A stretch of 64,000 bases of DNA, taken from contig NZ_LZMH01000055.1 of the NCBI RefSeq assembly GCF_001673635.1, positions 62,001 to 126,000 on the forward strand, given 5' to 3'. Within the stretch, counting starts at the first letter, position 1. Each line of letters starts with the position of its first letter. A program made the translations under genes and the position numbers. Source of the stretch: Mycobacterium asiaticum. GTDB taxonomy: Bacteria > Actinomycetota > Actinomycetes > Mycobacteriales > Mycobacteriaceae. Shown here one piece after another: positions 18,963-28,205 of this stretch. The notes beneath the pieces are model-generated. The model saw only the letters and a list, made by a program, of their open reading frames with translations, ran no database searches and was not told where the DNA came from.

Positions 18963-19610
18963 TCAGTCCAGCACCGGGTCCTCGTCGACGGCACGCTCCT
19001 GCGCCGCCGTGACGCGCAGCACGGCACGGATGGCGCCGTAGGTCACCAGCGCGGCGAGCGCCGTGAGCGGCCAGCCCATGGCGATCCGTGCGACCCCGAG
19101 CCAGCCCGTCTTGCCCAGTTCGTAGAGGTGCCCCTGGACGGCGAAACGGGCCAGGAACACCAGCGTCCAGGACAGCGTCGCGATGTCGAAGGCATAAAGC
19201 GCGCGCGGCACCCCGCGCCAGCTGTTGTCCCGACCACTGGCCCAGGCCCACAGGTAACCCACCACCGGTCGGCGGATCAGGATCGATATCGCGAACACGA
19301 CGGCCCATACGAGCGACATCCAGATTCCGAGCAGGAAGTACCCCTTGGACTGCCCCACCAGGTAGGCGATCAGCGCACACACGGCGACGCCGAAGAATCC
19401 CGAAACTGCCGGCTGGACCGAGTCCCGGCGAATCAGCCGCCAGACCAATACCAGTCCCCCGGTGATCAGTGCGCTGACGATGGCGGGCAGCAACCCGGCA
19501 ACGCTGGACGCGATGACGAACGTCACAACGGGCAGCGACGAATAGATGAGCCCACTTACGCCGCCGGCCTGGGCCAGCAGACGCTCAGCGTTATAGCGGT
19601 TATCGCTCAC
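18963..19610 (-). CDS. DUF3159 family integral membrane protein
   Basis: 215 residues with about six hydrophobic helices and short hydrophilic ends. The pattern (LLAQAGGVSGLIYSSLPVVTF, GFFGVAVCALIAYLVG, FLLGIWMSLVWAVVF) is that of actinobacterial DUF3159, of unknown function. It starts with GTG at 19610. It is followed by a 3-bp gap to the convergent end of ceoC and preceded by the OB-fold gene on the same strand, 15 bp away, so the two are probably one transcript. Confidence 0.88.
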   Translation of the reverse strand: MSDNRYNAERLLAQAGGVSGLIYSSLPVVTFVIASSVAGLLPAIVSALITGGLVLVWRLIRRDSVQPAVSGFFGVAVCALIAYLVGQSKGYFLLGIWMSLVWAVVFAISILIRRPVVGYLWAWASGRDNSWRGVPRALYAFDIATLSWTLVFLARFAVQGHLYELGKTGWLGVARIAMGWPLTALAALVTYGAIRAVLRVTAAQERAVDEDPVLD

Positions 19611-19625
19611 AGGAATGCGAAGCGG

Positions 19626-19994
19626 TCAACGCTGAATTTCATAGTGCGGGTTGTAGATGGCTTTGGTCCCGTTCTCGAGCTTGCCGAGCCGCCCACGCAC
19701 CCGCAGCATGCGGCCGGAGTCGATGCCGGGAATGCGCCGCTGGCCGAGCCAGACCAGCGTGACCGTGTCACTGCCGTCGAACAATTCCGCGCGAACGCCG
19801 CCCGAGCAGCCCTTACCGTTGGTTTCGACGCTGCGCAGCGTGCCGATCATCGTGACCTCCTGGCCACGCTGGCAATCGATGGCGCGCTGCGCGCCGGTAT
19901 TGAGGACTTCATCGGAGAGTTCTTCGACGTCGCGTTGCTCCGGGTCTTCCGTCAACCGACGGGTGAGCCGGCGTAGATACCCTTGGGCCCCCAT
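19626..19994 (-). CDS. OB-fold nucleic-acid-binding domain protein
   Basis: 122 residues from the ATG at 19994, the length I recall for the M. tuberculosis orthologue. The sequence MIGTLRSVETN … TLVWLGQRRIPGI … LRVRGRLGKLENG is an OB-fold of the tRNA_anti/RecG-wedge kind, which suggests single-strand nucleic-acid binding, though no partner is visible. A short basic N-terminal helix (YLRRLTRRL) precedes it. It is divergent from the hydrolase gene starting at 20147 and lies upstream of the DUF3159 gene. Confidence 0.85.
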   Translation of the reverse strand: MGAQGYLRRLTRRLTEDPEQRDVEELSDEVLNTGAQRAIDCQRGQEVTMIGTLRSVETNGKGCSGGVRAELFDGSDTVTLVWLGQRRIPGIDSGRMLRVRGRLGKLENGTKAIYNPHYEIQR

Positions 19995-20146
19995 GGCCAC
20001 TCCTGACACTTCGACGTCGTTGAGGTTTGCTAGTTCTTCAGCATTCCAACATGCCAACGGTCACCGTAGACCTGTTGGTTCCCGGATGCCACATCGATGA
20101 AACCACTGATCTCAAGGCGACTTTGCGCAACCGGCAGGATGAGGGG

Positions 20147-20848
20147 GTGGCTGTCGATTTGCGCGGTGTCACAACCGTGTTGCTGCCTGGGACGGGCTCC
20201 GATGACGACTACGTCCAGCGGGCGTTCTCGGGTCCGCTGCGGGATGTCGGTGCGGTGTTGATCACACCCGCGCCCCAGCCCGGTCAACTGATCGAGGGCT
20301 ACCTGACGGCCCTCGACGAGCTGGCGCGCGAGGGGCCGATCGCAGTGGGTGGCGTGTCGATCGGGGCGGCGGTGGCCACCTCGTGGGCGTTGGCCCATCC
20401 GCAGCAGGTGGTGGCTGTGCTTGCGGCCCTGCCAGCCTGGACGGGCGATTCCAGCTCGGCCCCGGCCGCGCACGCCGCGCGCTACACGGCAGCGCAGTTG
20501 CGCCGCGACGGCCTGGAAGCCACGACGGCGCAGATGCAGGCGTCCAGCCCGCCCTGGCTCGCCGACGAACTGGCCCGCTCCTGGCGGGCTCAGTGGCCGC
20601 AGCTGCCCGACGCGATGGAGGAGGCGGCGGCCTACCGTGCCCCCGGCGCGACGGAACTGGCACGCCTGGCGGCGCCCCTGGGCGTCGTCGCGGCGGTCGA
20701 CGACCCGATACACCCGCTTCAGGTGGGGGTCGACTGGGTGAGCGCGGCGCCGCGTGCCGCACTGCGCACGGTGACGCTGGAAGAGTTCGGCGCGGATGCG
20801 TCCGCGCTGGGCGCTGCCTGCCTGAGGGCGCTCGCCGAGGCTGATTAG
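20147..20848 (+). CDS. Alpha/beta-hydrolase-fold protein
   Basis: 233 residues from the GTG at 20147, preceded by AGGATGAGGGG. It opens with VTTVLLPGTGSDDDYVQRAF and has a serine nucleophile elbow GGVSIGAAVATSWAL (G-V-S-I-G) and a possible Asp in AAVDDPIHPLQV, fitting a small alpha/beta hydrolase without a signal peptide. Substrate unknown. A longer reading from the ATG at 20051 would add 32 residues and overlap the divergent promoter region. The 3' end overlaps the convergent DUF3710 gene by 4 bp. Confidence 0.8.
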   Translation: MAVDLRGVTTVLLPGTGSDDDYVQRAFSGPLRDVGAVLITPAPQPGQLIEGYLTALDELAREGPIAVGGVSIGAAVATSWALAHPQQVVAVLAALPAWTGDSSSAPAAHAARYTAAQLRRDGLEATTAQMQASSPPWLADELARSWRAQWPQLPDAMEEAAAYRAPGATELARLAAPLGVVAAVDDPIHPLQVGVDWVSAAPRAALRTVTLEEFGADASALGAACLRALAEAD

Positions 20849-21597
20849 CCGCCGGTGCTGGAACTGCGCAGCTGCTGCATCGCCGAACCCTCGGCGCCGC
20901 GCCGGGCGACCGGCTCGTTGGTCGGCTGCTGATCTGCCGGCTGTTCACCTTGGTCGGCGACCTGAGCGGCGGCCGCTTCGCGCAACTGCTGCAGCATCGG
21001 TTCGGGCAGCTGAACCGGCAGCGGCGTCCGCACCGGCAGTGGTGTGTCACCGCGCCGAACCACGGTGTCCGCCAACGCTTCCCGCGCTTCTTCGGTCAGC
21101 GCGTCGATGGTCTCGTGGGGTCCGTTGACCACACACCTGATCATCCAGCGATAGCCATCGACCCCGATGAAGCGGACCACACCCGACGCGGTGCCGACCA
21201 CCTCGCGGCCCCACGGGCCGTCCTTGATGGAGACCTTGGCCGAGTCCTTGCGCAGCGAGTCGGCGAGCTCACTGGCCACCTCACGCCACAAGCCAGCGGA
21301 TTTGGGTGCCGCATAGGCGGCGATGGTGAACCGGCCGTTGGGCGTGACCACCCACACCGCGCTGGGAACGCCGGTCTCGGTGAGTTCGACCTGCACCTGG
21401 CCCGCCGCCGGCATCGGGATCAGCACCGAACCAAGGTCCAGCCGGGCCACCGCGGCGTCGGCGGGGTCGTCGAAGTCCTCGATGTCGAACGGGCCCTCGA
21501 TCTCCTCGTCCGCCGTGCCGTCGGGTTCGCCGGTCAAGGACTCTTCGCTCGAAGCGCTCGGGTCGTCATCGTCTTTGCGTTTACCAAATGCCACCAT
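20845..21597 (-). CDS. DUF3710 family protein
   Basis: 250 residues. An acidic N-terminus (DDDDPSASSEES and EEIEGPFDIEDFDDP) is followed by the conserved DUF3710 body (LIPMPAAGQVQVEL, WREVASELADSLRKD, GPWGREVVGTASG, FIGVDGYRWMIRCV). Cytosolic and of unknown function; conserved next to dut in mycobacteria. The ATG at 21597 immediately follows a short MIRU-like repeat array that separates it from dut on the same strand. Confidence 0.88.
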   Translation of the reverse strand: MVAFGKRKDDDDPSASSEESLTGEPDGTADEEIEGPFDIEDFDDPADAAVARLDLGSVLIPMPAAGQVQVELTETGVPSAVWVVTPNGRFTIAAYAAPKSAGLWREVASELADSLRKDSAKVSIKDGPWGREVVGTASGVVRFIGVDGYRWMIRCVVNGPHETIDALTEEAREALADTVVRRGDTPLPVRTPLPVQLPEPMLQQLREAAAAQVADQGEQPADQQPTNEPVARRGAEGSAMQQLRSSSTGG

Positions 21598-21610
21598 CGG
21601 CTCCGCCCTG

Positions 21611-21722
21611 CATCGTCGGCGGCGACATTGCGCCGCTCCTCCTCATCGCTTCGCTCTGCATCGTCGCCGGCGGCGACAATGCGCCGCTCCTCCTCATCGC
21701 TTCGCTCTGCATCGTCGCCGGC
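21611..21722 (-). repeat. 51-bp MIRU-like tandem repeat (about 2.2 copies) between dut and the DUF3710 gene
   Basis: On the minus strand the unit reads GATGCAGAGCGAAGCGATGA, then GGAGGAGCGGCGC and a short GTCGCCGCCG stretch. One full copy spans 21629–21679, a second partial copy spans 21680–21722, and a fragment spans 21611–21628. The array starts right after the dut stop and ends just before the DUF3710 ATG. Read in one frame it gives acidic DDAERSDEEERR peptides, a motif I associate with MIRU elements. Like the array at ceoC it contains GAGGAG sites and ATG codons, but the two units are different sequences. Confidence 0.85.
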
Positions 21723-21723
21723 C

Positions 21724-22188
21724 TCACAAACTCGCATGTCCGCCGGAGGAACCGTGACCACCGTCGCCACGGGATGTTTCGGCAAGCCCGGCCTCGTCGA
21801 ACGACGAGACCTCGACCAGCTCGACCAATTCGACCCGCTGCACCACCAATTGAGCGATGCGGTCACCTCGATGCACCACGATCGGCGTGGCGGGGTCGAG
21901 GTTGATCAGCGCGACTTTGATCTCGCCACGATAGCCCGCATCGATGGTGCCGGGACTGTTGACAATCGAAAGCCCCACCCGCGAGGCCAATCCCGAGCGC
22001 GGATGCACCAGCCCGACCATCCCGAACGGGATCGCGACCGCGACGCCGGTGCCCACCAGCGCGCGGTGTCCCGGCGCCAGTTCGACGTCCTCGGCGCTGA
22101 ACAGATCGACACCGGCATCGCCGTCGTGAGCACGGCTGGGCATCGGGAGATCCGGATCGAGACGAACTACCGCCAGACTGGTCGACAC
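21724..22188 (-). CDS. dut: dUTP diphosphatase
   Basis: 154 residues from the GTG at 22188, the standard trimeric dUTPase length. It hydrolyses dUTP to dUMP and pyrophosphate, keeping uracil out of DNA and supplying dTMP synthesis. Motifs 1–5 are present in order: [52 protein letters not shown], and the C-terminal [14 protein letters not shown] with the glycine-rich nucleotide-closing arm. It is divergent from the DUF3093 gene over a 25-bp gap. Confidence 0.97.
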   Translation of the reverse strand: MSTSLAVVRLDPDLPMPSRAHDGDAGVDLFSAEDVELAPGHRALVGTGVAVAIPFGMVGLVHPRSGLASRVGLSIVNSPGTIDAGYRGEIKVALINLDPATPIVVHRGDRIAQLVVQRVELVELVEVSSFDEAGLAETSRGDGGHGSSGGHASL

Positions 22189-22213
22189 GGGGCCACAGAT
22201 TACCCTTGACCGC

Positions 22214-22690
22214 GTGTCGGATACGCGCGTCGCGCCGCAGAGCGTGCGATACCGCGAGCGGCTGTGGGTGCCCTGGTGGTGGTGGCCCCTGGGTTTCCTG
22301 CTGGCGGGGATCGTCGCGTACGAGTTCAACCTGGGGTTGCGGTCGCTACCCGACTGGTTACCGTTCGCAACCCTGTTCGTTCTGGCGACCGGCGTGCTGC
22401 TGTGGCTCGGACGCCTCGAGATCCGGGTGACCGCCGATGACGGGAATGTCCAGCTGTGGGCCGGCCAGGCACACTTACCCGTCACCGTGATCTCCCGCTC
22501 CGCCGAAATAGCGCGAACCGCCAAATCGGCCGCTTTGGGCCGTCAACTCGACCCGGCGGCCTTCGTCGTCCATCGCGCATGGGTCGGCCCGATGGTTCTG
22601 CTGGTTCTCGACGACCCCGATGATCCGACGCCGTACTGGTTGGTGAGCTGCCGCCACCCCGAGCGGGTGCTGTCGGCTCTGCGAAGCTGA
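22214..22690 (+). CDS. DUF3093 family membrane protein
   Basis: 158 residues from a GTG start. Two membrane helices near the N-terminus ([21 protein letters not shown] and [18 protein letters not shown]) are followed by a soluble domain with [10 protein letters not shown] and a C-terminal [16 protein letters not shown]. This is actinobacterial DUF3093, function unknown. Convergent with the DUF4193 gene, 11 bp apart. Confidence 0.88.
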   Translation: MSDTRVAPQSVRYRERLWVPWWWWPLGFLLAGIVAYEFNLGLRSLPDWLPFATLFVLATGVLLWLGRLEIRVTADDGNVQLWAGQAHLPVTVISRSAEIARTAKSAALGRQLDPAAFVVHRAWVGPMVLLVLDDPDDPTPYWLVSCRHPERVLSALRS

Positions 22691-22701
22691 CTGCGGCAGC
22701 G

Positions 22702-23004
22702 TCAGGCTGCGCAGTCCGTACAGATCATCACGCCGTTCTTCTCGCTGGCCAACCGGCTGCGGTGCTGAACCAAAAAGCAACTCGAGCAAGTGAACTCGTC
22801 GGCCTGCTTGGGAATCACACGTACCGACAACTCTTCACCGGAGAGGTCGGCGCCAGGCAGCTCAAAAGACTCGGCGGACTCGGACTCGTCGACATCGACA
22901 ACGGCCGACGCCGCTTCGTTCCGTCTCGCTTTCAGCTCCTCCAGCGAATCTTCCGAGACATCATCAGTCTCGGTACGCCGCGGAGCGTCATAGTCGGTAG
23001 GCAT
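22702..23004 (-). CDS. DUF4193 family small zinc-ribbon-like protein
   Basis: 100 residues. An acidic N-terminal half with ELKARRNEAASAVVDVDE is followed by a four-cysteine module, FTCSSCFLVQHRSR … MICTDCAA, which should bind one zinc ion. DUF4193 is a conserved actinobacterial family of unknown function; an RNA-polymerase-associated role would be speculation. It is divergent from cei, with a CRP-like palindrome in the 206-bp gap. Confidence 0.92.
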   Translation of the reverse strand: MPTDYDAPRRTETDDVSEDSLEELKARRNEAASAVVDVDESESAESFELPGADLSGEELSVRVIPKQADEFTCSSCFLVQHRSRLASEKNGVMICTDCAA

Positions 23005-23130
23005 TGTCTATCCGTCCTGTCCCCTCTATGCCCTCGTCAATCAAAGGCCCTCGTCAGTCCAAGGAACGCTTTGTACCAGCGTCGAACGCCTGCACCAAAC
23101 GATTCGTGCCCGTATTGCGGGTGAATCGAC

Positions 23131-23146
23131 TGTGATTTACGTCACA
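23131..23146. promoter_or_regulatory. CRP-type cAMP-receptor operator upstream of cei
   Basis: TGTGATTTACGTCACA is a perfect two-fold TGTGA-N6-TCACA palindrome, the consensus of mycobacterial Crp (Rv3676) and E. coli CRP. It lies 65 bp before the cei start and 127 bp before the DUF4193 start in their shared divergent gap, so either gene or both could be regulated. Confidence 0.7.
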
Positions 23147-23210
23147 CCAGTGGATTGACCCTAGTCCTTGGCCTCAAACGGTGTGAATACCGTGCGATTA
23201 GAGTGCATGT

Positions 23211-23864
23211 GTGGTCGCACAGATTACCGAGGGTACCGCCTTCGACAAGCATGGTCGGCCCTTCCGGCGGCGCAACCCCCGCCCCGCCATCATTGTCGTG
23301 ATCTTCCTGGCCGTGGTGACGGCGGTGGTGTGGACGGTCGCACTCACCCGGCCGACGGACGTCCACGAGGTCGCGGTATGCAATCCCCCGCCCGAACCGA
23401 CCGGCACGGCGACTCCGACCAAGCTCGGTGAGCAGGTTTCCCGCTCCGAGATGTTGGATGTCACACCAGCCAAACTCAGTGACACCAGGGTGCGGGTCCT
23501 CAACGCCAGCGGCCGCGGCGGGCAAGCGGGCGACACCGCCGGCGCACTGAAGGACCTCGGCTTTGCGCAACCGACGTCGGCCAACGACCCCGTCTACGCC
23601 GGCACCCGCCTCAACTGTCAGGGCCAGATCCGGTTCGGCACCGCCGGACAAGCCACCGCGGCGGCGCTGTGGCTGGTGGCACCGTGCACCGAGCTGTTCC
23701 ACGACGGCCGGGGTGACGACTCCGTCGACCTGGCCCTGGGCACCGAGTTCAGCGCCCTGGCGCACAACGACGACATCGACGCGGTGCTCGCCACCCTGCG
23801 CCCGGGTGCCACTGAGCCTGCGGATCACGCCCTGTTGGCCAAGATCCACTCCACCAGCTGCTGA
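23211..23864 (+). CDS. cei: Envelope-integrity protein Cei, LytR_C domain membrane protein
   Basis: 217 residues from a GTG. A short basic cytoplasmic N-terminus, one membrane helix (AIIVVIFLAVVTAVVWTVAL) and a long extracytoplasmic part containing a LytR_C domain (VRVLNASGRGGQAGDTAGALKDLGF). Cysteines in CNPPPEP, LNCQGQ, APCTEL and the C-terminal SC could form disulfides. The M. tuberculosis orthologue is known as Cei, needed for envelope integrity, from memory. It is convergent with suhB, 4 bp apart. Confidence 0.9.
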   Translation: MVAQITEGTAFDKHGRPFRRRNPRPAIIVVIFLAVVTAVVWTVALTRPTDVHEVAVCNPPPEPTGTATPTKLGEQVSRSEMLDVTPAKLSDTRVRVLNASGRGGQAGDTAGALKDLGFAQPTSANDPVYAGTRLNCQGQIRFGTAGQATAAALWLVAPCTELFHDGRGDDSVDLALGTEFSALAHNDDIDAVLATLRPGATEPADHALLAKIHSTSC

Positions 23865-23868
23865 CGGC

Positions 23869-24732
23869 TCAATCCAGGATCGGATCGGTACCGCCGAATC
23901 GCCGCAGAACGTCCAGCAGCTTGTCGGCGATGCCTGGCGCCGCGGCGAGCACCAAACCGGCGCCGCGCACATCCGGCTTCGGTAACACCACCCGCGCGCC
24001 CGCCTCGGCGGCGATCAACGCACCCGCCGCGCAGTCCCACGCTTGCAGGCCGTGCTCGTAATACGCGTCCAGCCGGCCCTCGGCCACCATGCACAGATCC
24101 AGTGCCGCCGAACCGATTCGACGCACATCACGGACCACCGGCAGCATTTGGGCCACCAATGCGGCCTGGCGGACCCGGCGCCGCGGCGCGTAGCCAAATC
24201 CGGTGCCCAGCAACGCCATCGACAAATCGTCGACCGCGGTGCACCGCAGATCAGTGGTGCCGGACTCGTCCGTGACGCTCGCACCGAACCCGGCCGCGGC
24301 CGAATACACCCGTCCCGCAACCACATCGGCGACGGCTCCGGCCACCGAGACCCCGTCGACCTGCGCGCCGACCGACACGGCGTAGGCGGGGATGCCGTAT
24401 ACGAAATTCACCGTGCCGTCGATCGGGTCGAGGACCCAGGTGACCGAGCCGGCGGCCGTCGGGTCGGTCGGCCCGCCACCCTCCTCACCCAGGATCGGGT
24501 CGCCGGGGCGGAGCTGCGCCAATCGCTGCCGCAGTAGCCGTTCGGCTTCGGTGTCCACCACGGTCACCGGATCGGTGGGGGTGGTTTTGGAGCGCACCGC
24601 GGACCCGGTTGCCGATCCGTTCTGCGGGCCGAAGACCTCGGTGCGCCGCCGCCGCACGAACGCGGCCGCCTCGGCGGCCACCGTTTCGGCGATTCGGCGC
24701 AGCCGTGCGGGCTGTGTGTCGGACGCGGTCAC
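23869..24732 (-). CDS. suhB: Inositol-1-monophosphatase
   Basis: 287 residues from the GTG at 24732. It hydrolyses inositol monophosphates to myo-inositol, feeding phosphatidylinositol, mycothiol and lipoarabinomannan synthesis. The metal-binding signatures are TPTDPVTVVDTEAE, ILGEEGG, WVLDPIDGTVNFVYG and the C-terminal AWDCAAGALIAAEAGA. Divergent from ppgK. A longer start at 24753 exists but has no clear advantage. Confidence 0.95.
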   Translation of the reverse strand: MTASDTQPARLRRIAETVAAEAAAFVRRRRTEVFGPQNGSATGSAVRSKTTPTDPVTVVDTEAERLLRQRLAQLRPGDPILGEEGGGPTDPTAAGSVTWVLDPIDGTVNFVYGIPAYAVSVGAQVDGVSVAGAVADVVAGRVYSAAAGFGASVTDESGTTDLRCTAVDDLSMALLGTGFGYAPRRRVRQAALVAQMLPVVRDVRRIGSAALDLCMVAEGRLDAYYEHGLQAWDCAAGALIAAEAGARVVLPKPDVRGAGLVLAAAPGIADKLLDVLRRFGGTDPILD

Positions 24733-24839
24733 CGGCCTATCGCACCACAGCAAGCCAACTCCCCGAACGGCGTAACCCGGCGACCCCGGCAGATCGCTAT
24801 AAGGTGAGCGGACAACTCAGTCTCGCCGAGGAGATTTCG

Positions 24840-25637
24840 ATGACCGTTTCCGGAAGCGACACCGCCTCAGCACCAGCAGGCGCCGGCCAGCGCCGAGGTT
24901 TCGGAATCGACGTCGGCGGCAGCGGCATCAAGGGCGCCATCGTCGATCTCGACACCGGACAGTTGATCGGTGACCGGATCAAACTGCTGACCCCCCAACC
25001 CGCCACCCCAGCGGCGGTCGCCAAGACGATCGCCGAAGTCGTCAACGGATTCGGCTGGACCGGTCCCCTCGGAGTGACCTACCCCGGCGTCGTCACCCAC
25101 GGGATCGTCCAGACCGCGGCCAACGTGGACAAGTCGTGGATCGGAACCAACGCCCGCGACATCATCAGCGCCGAACTCGACGGTCAGGACGTCACCATCC
25201 TCAACGACGCCGACGCCGCGGGGCTGGCCGAGGAGCGCTACGGCGCGGGCAAAGGCCACGAAGGGCTTGTTGTCCTGCTCACCTTTGGGACCGGGATCGG
25301 CTCGGCGGTCATTCACAACGGCAAGCTGATCCCCAACACCGAATTCGGTCATCTCGAGGTCGGCGGCAAAGAGGCCGAACACCGGGCCGCGTCGTCGGTG
25401 AAGGAAAAGAACGGGTGGAGCTACGAGAAGTGGACCAAACAGGTCACCAGGGTGCTCGTGGCCATCGAGAACGCCATTTGGCCGGATTTGTTCATCGCCG
25501 GCGGCGGGATCAGCCGCAAGGCCGACAAGTGGGTGCATTTGCTGGAAAACCGCACGCCGGTGGTGCCGGCCACGCTGGAGAACGCGGCCGGAATCGTAGG
25601 CGCGGCGATGGCATCGACCCGCGACGTGACGCACTGA
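24840..25637 (+). CDS. ppgK: Polyphosphate glucokinase
   Basis: 265 residues from the ATG at 24840, with a good GAGGAG ribosome-binding site 6 bp upstream. A ROK-family kinase that phosphorylates glucose using polyphosphate or ATP. Signatures: [16 protein letters not shown] (phosphate 1), [23 protein letters not shown] (catalytic Asp), [16 protein letters not shown] (phosphate 2) and [10 protein letters not shown]. It lies just upstream of sigA on the same strand, 177 bp away. Confidence 0.96.
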   Translation: MTVSGSDTASAPAGAGQRRGFGIDVGGSGIKGAIVDLDTGQLIGDRIKLLTPQPATPAAVAKTIAEVVNGFGWTGPLGVTYPGVVTHGIVQTAANVDKSWIGTNARDIISAELDGQDVTILNDADAAGLAEERYGAGKGHEGLVVLLTFGTGIGSAVIHNGKLIPNTEFGHLEVGGKEAEHRAASSVKEKNGWSYEKWTKQVTRVLVAIENAIWPDLFIAGGGISRKADKWVHLLENRTPVVPATLENAAGIVGAAMASTRDVTH

Positions 25638-25814
25638 TTTCGTCTGGTCGGGCAGTTCAGCCCCATGGTGAAGTTACAATGGTCGTCGGCGGCCGCCCAA
25701 CCGATAGCGCGCGAGTATTCACGCTGATATCAAACGCCGACATTCGACATAGCAGACACTTTCGGTCAACCATGCCCAGACCCACCGGAAGTGCGTCCGA
25801 CCGAAGGGGTGTAT

Positions 25815-27317
25815 GTGGCAGCGACGAAGGCTAATCCGATCACCGATGAGCCGGTGAAACGGACCGCCGCAAAGTCTCCCGCCAAGCGAACGGCGGCCAA
25901 GGCCGCCAACGGGGCCGCTCCGGCAAAGCGGGCAACCAAGGCCACCAAGGCAGCGCCGGAGGGCGCCGGTGACGCTCCCAAGAAGACTCGCGCCAAGGCT
26001 GCCAAGGCACCGGCGACGCGCGGCGCGGCAAAGCCGAAAGATGCCGACGACACGGCTGGAGTCGACGTCGCCCTGGACGCCGGCGACGAGCTGGACACCG
26101 ACACCGATATCGATGTCGAGCCGGGCGAAGACCTGGAGATCGACGCCGCGGACCTGAGCCTCGACGACCTGGAAGAGGACGTCGCCGTAGACGCCGAGGA
26201 CACCGAACTCGAAGTGGCCGACGGTGATGCCGAGGACGGCGAGGCCGCTCCGGTGGCCGCAGCCGGTGAGGCCGCCGCCGAGGACGACGAAGAGATCGCC
26301 GAGCCGACCGAAAAGGACAAGGCCTCCGGAGATTTCGTCTGGGACGAAGACGAGTCCGAGGCGCTGCGCCAGGCTCGCAAGGACGCTGAACTCACCGCTT
26401 CCGCCGACTCGGTGCGCGCCTACCTCAAGCAGATCGGCAAAGTGGCGCTGCTGAACGCCGAGGAAGAGGTCGAGCTGGCCAAGCGCATCGAGGCGGGCCT
26501 CTATGCGACCCAGCTCATGATGGAGCTCAACGATCGCGGCGAGAAGCTGCCCGCCGCCCAGCGTCGCGACATGATGTGGATCTGCCGCGACGGCGATCGC
26601 GCGAAAAACCACCTGCTGGAAGCCAACCTTCGTCTGGTGGTCTCGCTCGCCAAGCGCTACACCGGCCGCGGCATGGCGTTCCTGGACCTCATCCAGGAGG
26701 GCAACCTCGGTCTGATCCGCGCGGTGGAGAAGTTCGACTACACCAAGGGCTACAAGTTCTCCACCTACGCGACGTGGTGGATCCGCCAGGCCATCACCCG
26801 CGCCATGGCCGACCAGGCCCGCACCATCCGTATTCCGGTGCACATGGTCGAAGTGATCAACAAGCTGGGCCGCATTCAGCGCGAGCTGCTGCAGGACCTG
26901 GGCCGCGAACCCACTCCTGAGGAACTCGCCAAGGAGATGGACATCACCCCGGAGAAGGTGCTGGAGATCCAGCAGTACGCCCGGGAACCGATTTCGCTGG
27001 ACCAGACCATCGGCGACGAGGGCGACAGCCAGCTCGGCGACTTCATCGAAGACAGCGAAGCTGTCGTGGCCGTGGACGCGGTTTCGTTCACGCTGCTGCA
27101 AGACCAGCTGCAGTCTGTGCTGGACACCCTGTCGGAGCGCGAAGCCGGCGTCGTGCGGCTGCGGTTCGGCCTCACCGACGGCCAGCCGCGCACCCTGGAC
27201 GAGATCGGGCAGGTCTACGGGGTGACCCGCGAGCGGATTCGCCAGATCGAGTCCAAGACGATGTCCAAGCTGCGCCACCCGAGCCGTTCGCAGGTGTTGC
27301 GGGACTACCTGGACTAG
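25815..27317 (+). CDS. sigA: Primary RNA polymerase sigma factor SigA
   Basis: 500 residues from the GTG at 25815, preceded by GAAGGGG. The first ~180 residues are a low-complexity Lys/Ala then Asp/Glu region (variable 1.1 region), then region 1.2 ([18 protein letters not shown]), region 2 ([33 protein letters not shown]), region 3 and region 4 ([20 protein letters not shown]). It directs housekeeping transcription. A TACAAT at 25675–25680 in the upstream gap is a candidate -10 element, with no convincing -35. Convergent with the lipoprotein gene downstream. Confidence 0.98.
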   Translation: MAATKANPITDEPVKRTAAKSPAKRTAAKAANGAAPAKRATKATKAAPEGAGDAPKKTRAKAAKAPATRGAAKPKDADDTAGVDVALDAGDELDTDTDIDVEPGEDLEIDAADLSLDDLEEDVAVDAEDTELEVADGDAEDGEAAPVAAAGEAAAEDDEEIAEPTEKDKASGDFVWDEDESEALRQARKDAELTASADSVRAYLKQIGKVALLNAEEEVELAKRIEAGLYATQLMMELNDRGEKLPAAQRRDMMWICRDGDRAKNHLLEANLRLVVSLAKRYTGRGMAFLDLIQEGNLGLIRAVEKFDYTKGYKFSTYATWWIRQAITRAMADQARTIRIPVHMVEVINKLGRIQRELLQDLGREPTPEELAKEMDITPEKVLEIQQYAREPISLDQTIGDEGDSQLGDFIEDSEAVVAVDAVSFTLLQDQLQSVLDTLSEREAGVVRLRFGLTDGQPRTLDEIGQVYGVTRERIRQIESKTMSKLRHPSRSQVLRDYLD

Positions 27318-27321
27318 GCGG

Positions 27322-27768
27322 TCAGCCCGCCGCCATCAGCGCCACGCGCACGCCGTGGGAGAACTGTGACGCGCGCAGGGTGATGCTGGCCGGCAGCATG
27401 CCATTGGGCACGTCGAACGCGCACGTCACGTGCACCTCATTGCCGGCCTCGATGTTGGACCGGTCGTTGGGACTGTCGATGTTGACGGCGTGGTCGTAGT
27501 TCTTGCCGGAGAAGTCGGTGAGCGTCTGGTCCTGGCAGTACACCGCCCGGGGGGTGGGGCCGTCGTTTTTGACCATCAGGTTGACGACGACGAAGACGCC
27601 CTGCGCCGTGCGGTGTCCGGTCTTGGGCACGCCGAGGTGAATAGCCGTCACGGTGAACGCCAAGGTCCCGTCCCGGACCTCGTCGTTCAGACCGGGGCCG
27701 GAGTGGTGCCGGACACCCAAGCAGCCGGTGATCAGAACGGCCACGGCGACCCAGGCGAATCTGCGCAC
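27322..27768 (-). CDS. Small DUF4352-like lipoprotein
   Basis: 148 residues from a GTG. The N-terminus is a lipoprotein signal peptide (RRFAWVAVAVLITGC, lipobox Cys16). The mature part (VTAIHLGVPKTGHRTAQGVFVVVNLMVKN, then YCQDQTLTDFSGKNYDHA) fits the immunoglobulin-like DUF4352/telomere-repeat-binding-factor-2 fold common in exported actinobacterial lipoproteins. Function unknown. I do not recall an equivalent between sigA and the RidA gene in M. tuberculosis, so it may be an accessory gene. It converges on sigA (4-bp gap) and is divergent from the RidA gene. Confidence 0.82.
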   Translation of the reverse strand: MRRFAWVAVAVLITGCLGVRHHSGPGLNDEVRDGTLAFTVTAIHLGVPKTGHRTAQGVFVVVNLMVKNDGPTPRAVYCQDQTLTDFSGKNYDHAVNIDSPNDRSNIEAGNEVHVTCAFDVPNGMLPASITLRASQFSHGVRVALMAAG

Positions 27769-27830
27769 ACAGCACTGCTACCAGCCCGACACGCCGCAGG
27801 TAAAGCGACAGCGGCGGTACCGTGACGGCC

Positions 27831-28205
27831 ATGTCAGCCGACCGCCACAACATCTCCTCCGACTCGGAGTTCGAATCGATCGTCGGTTACTCGCGCGCGG
27901 TGCGCGTCGGCCCGCACGTGGTAGTGGCCGGCACCACCGGCAGTGGGCACAGTGTGGCCGATCAGGCACGAAATGCATTGAGCCGCATAGCGATTGCGCT
28001 CGAACAAGCCGGCGCCACGCTGGCCGACGTGATCCGGACCCGCACCTACGTCACCGACATCAGCAACTGGCACGAGGTCGGCGCGGTGCACGCGGAAGTG
28101 TTCGGCGAGATCGGCCCGGTGACCACGATGGTCGAGGTCTCGGCGCTGATCGCGCCGGACCTGCTGGTGGAAATCGAAGCTGACGCTTACGTGACGCCTA
28201 CGTAA
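27831..28205 (+). CDS. RidA/YjgF-family protein
   Basis: 124 residues from the ATG at 27831; a GTG 9 bp upstream is possible. RidA fold with GPHVVVAGTTGSGHSVADQARNAL, DVIRTRTYVTDIS and the C-terminal VEVSALIAPDLLVEIEADAYV, where the Glu is the usual RidA signature. These trimers hydrolyse reactive enamines and imines; this subgroup lacks a clear Arg of canonical RidA at the expected place, so its activity is unproven. The 3' end overlaps the convergent DUF952 gene by 8 bp. Confidence 0.88.
   Translation: MSADRHNISSDSEFESIVGYSRAVRVGPHVVVAGTTGSGHSVADQARNALSRIAIALEQAGATLADVIRTRTYVTDISNWHEVGAVHAEVFGEIGPVTTMVEVSALIAPDLLVEIEADAYVTPT

Noticed and set aside
25719..27278. 519-codon minus-strand frame opposite sigA
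   Set aside because: Its existence follows from the codon structure of sigA; no domain or start site.
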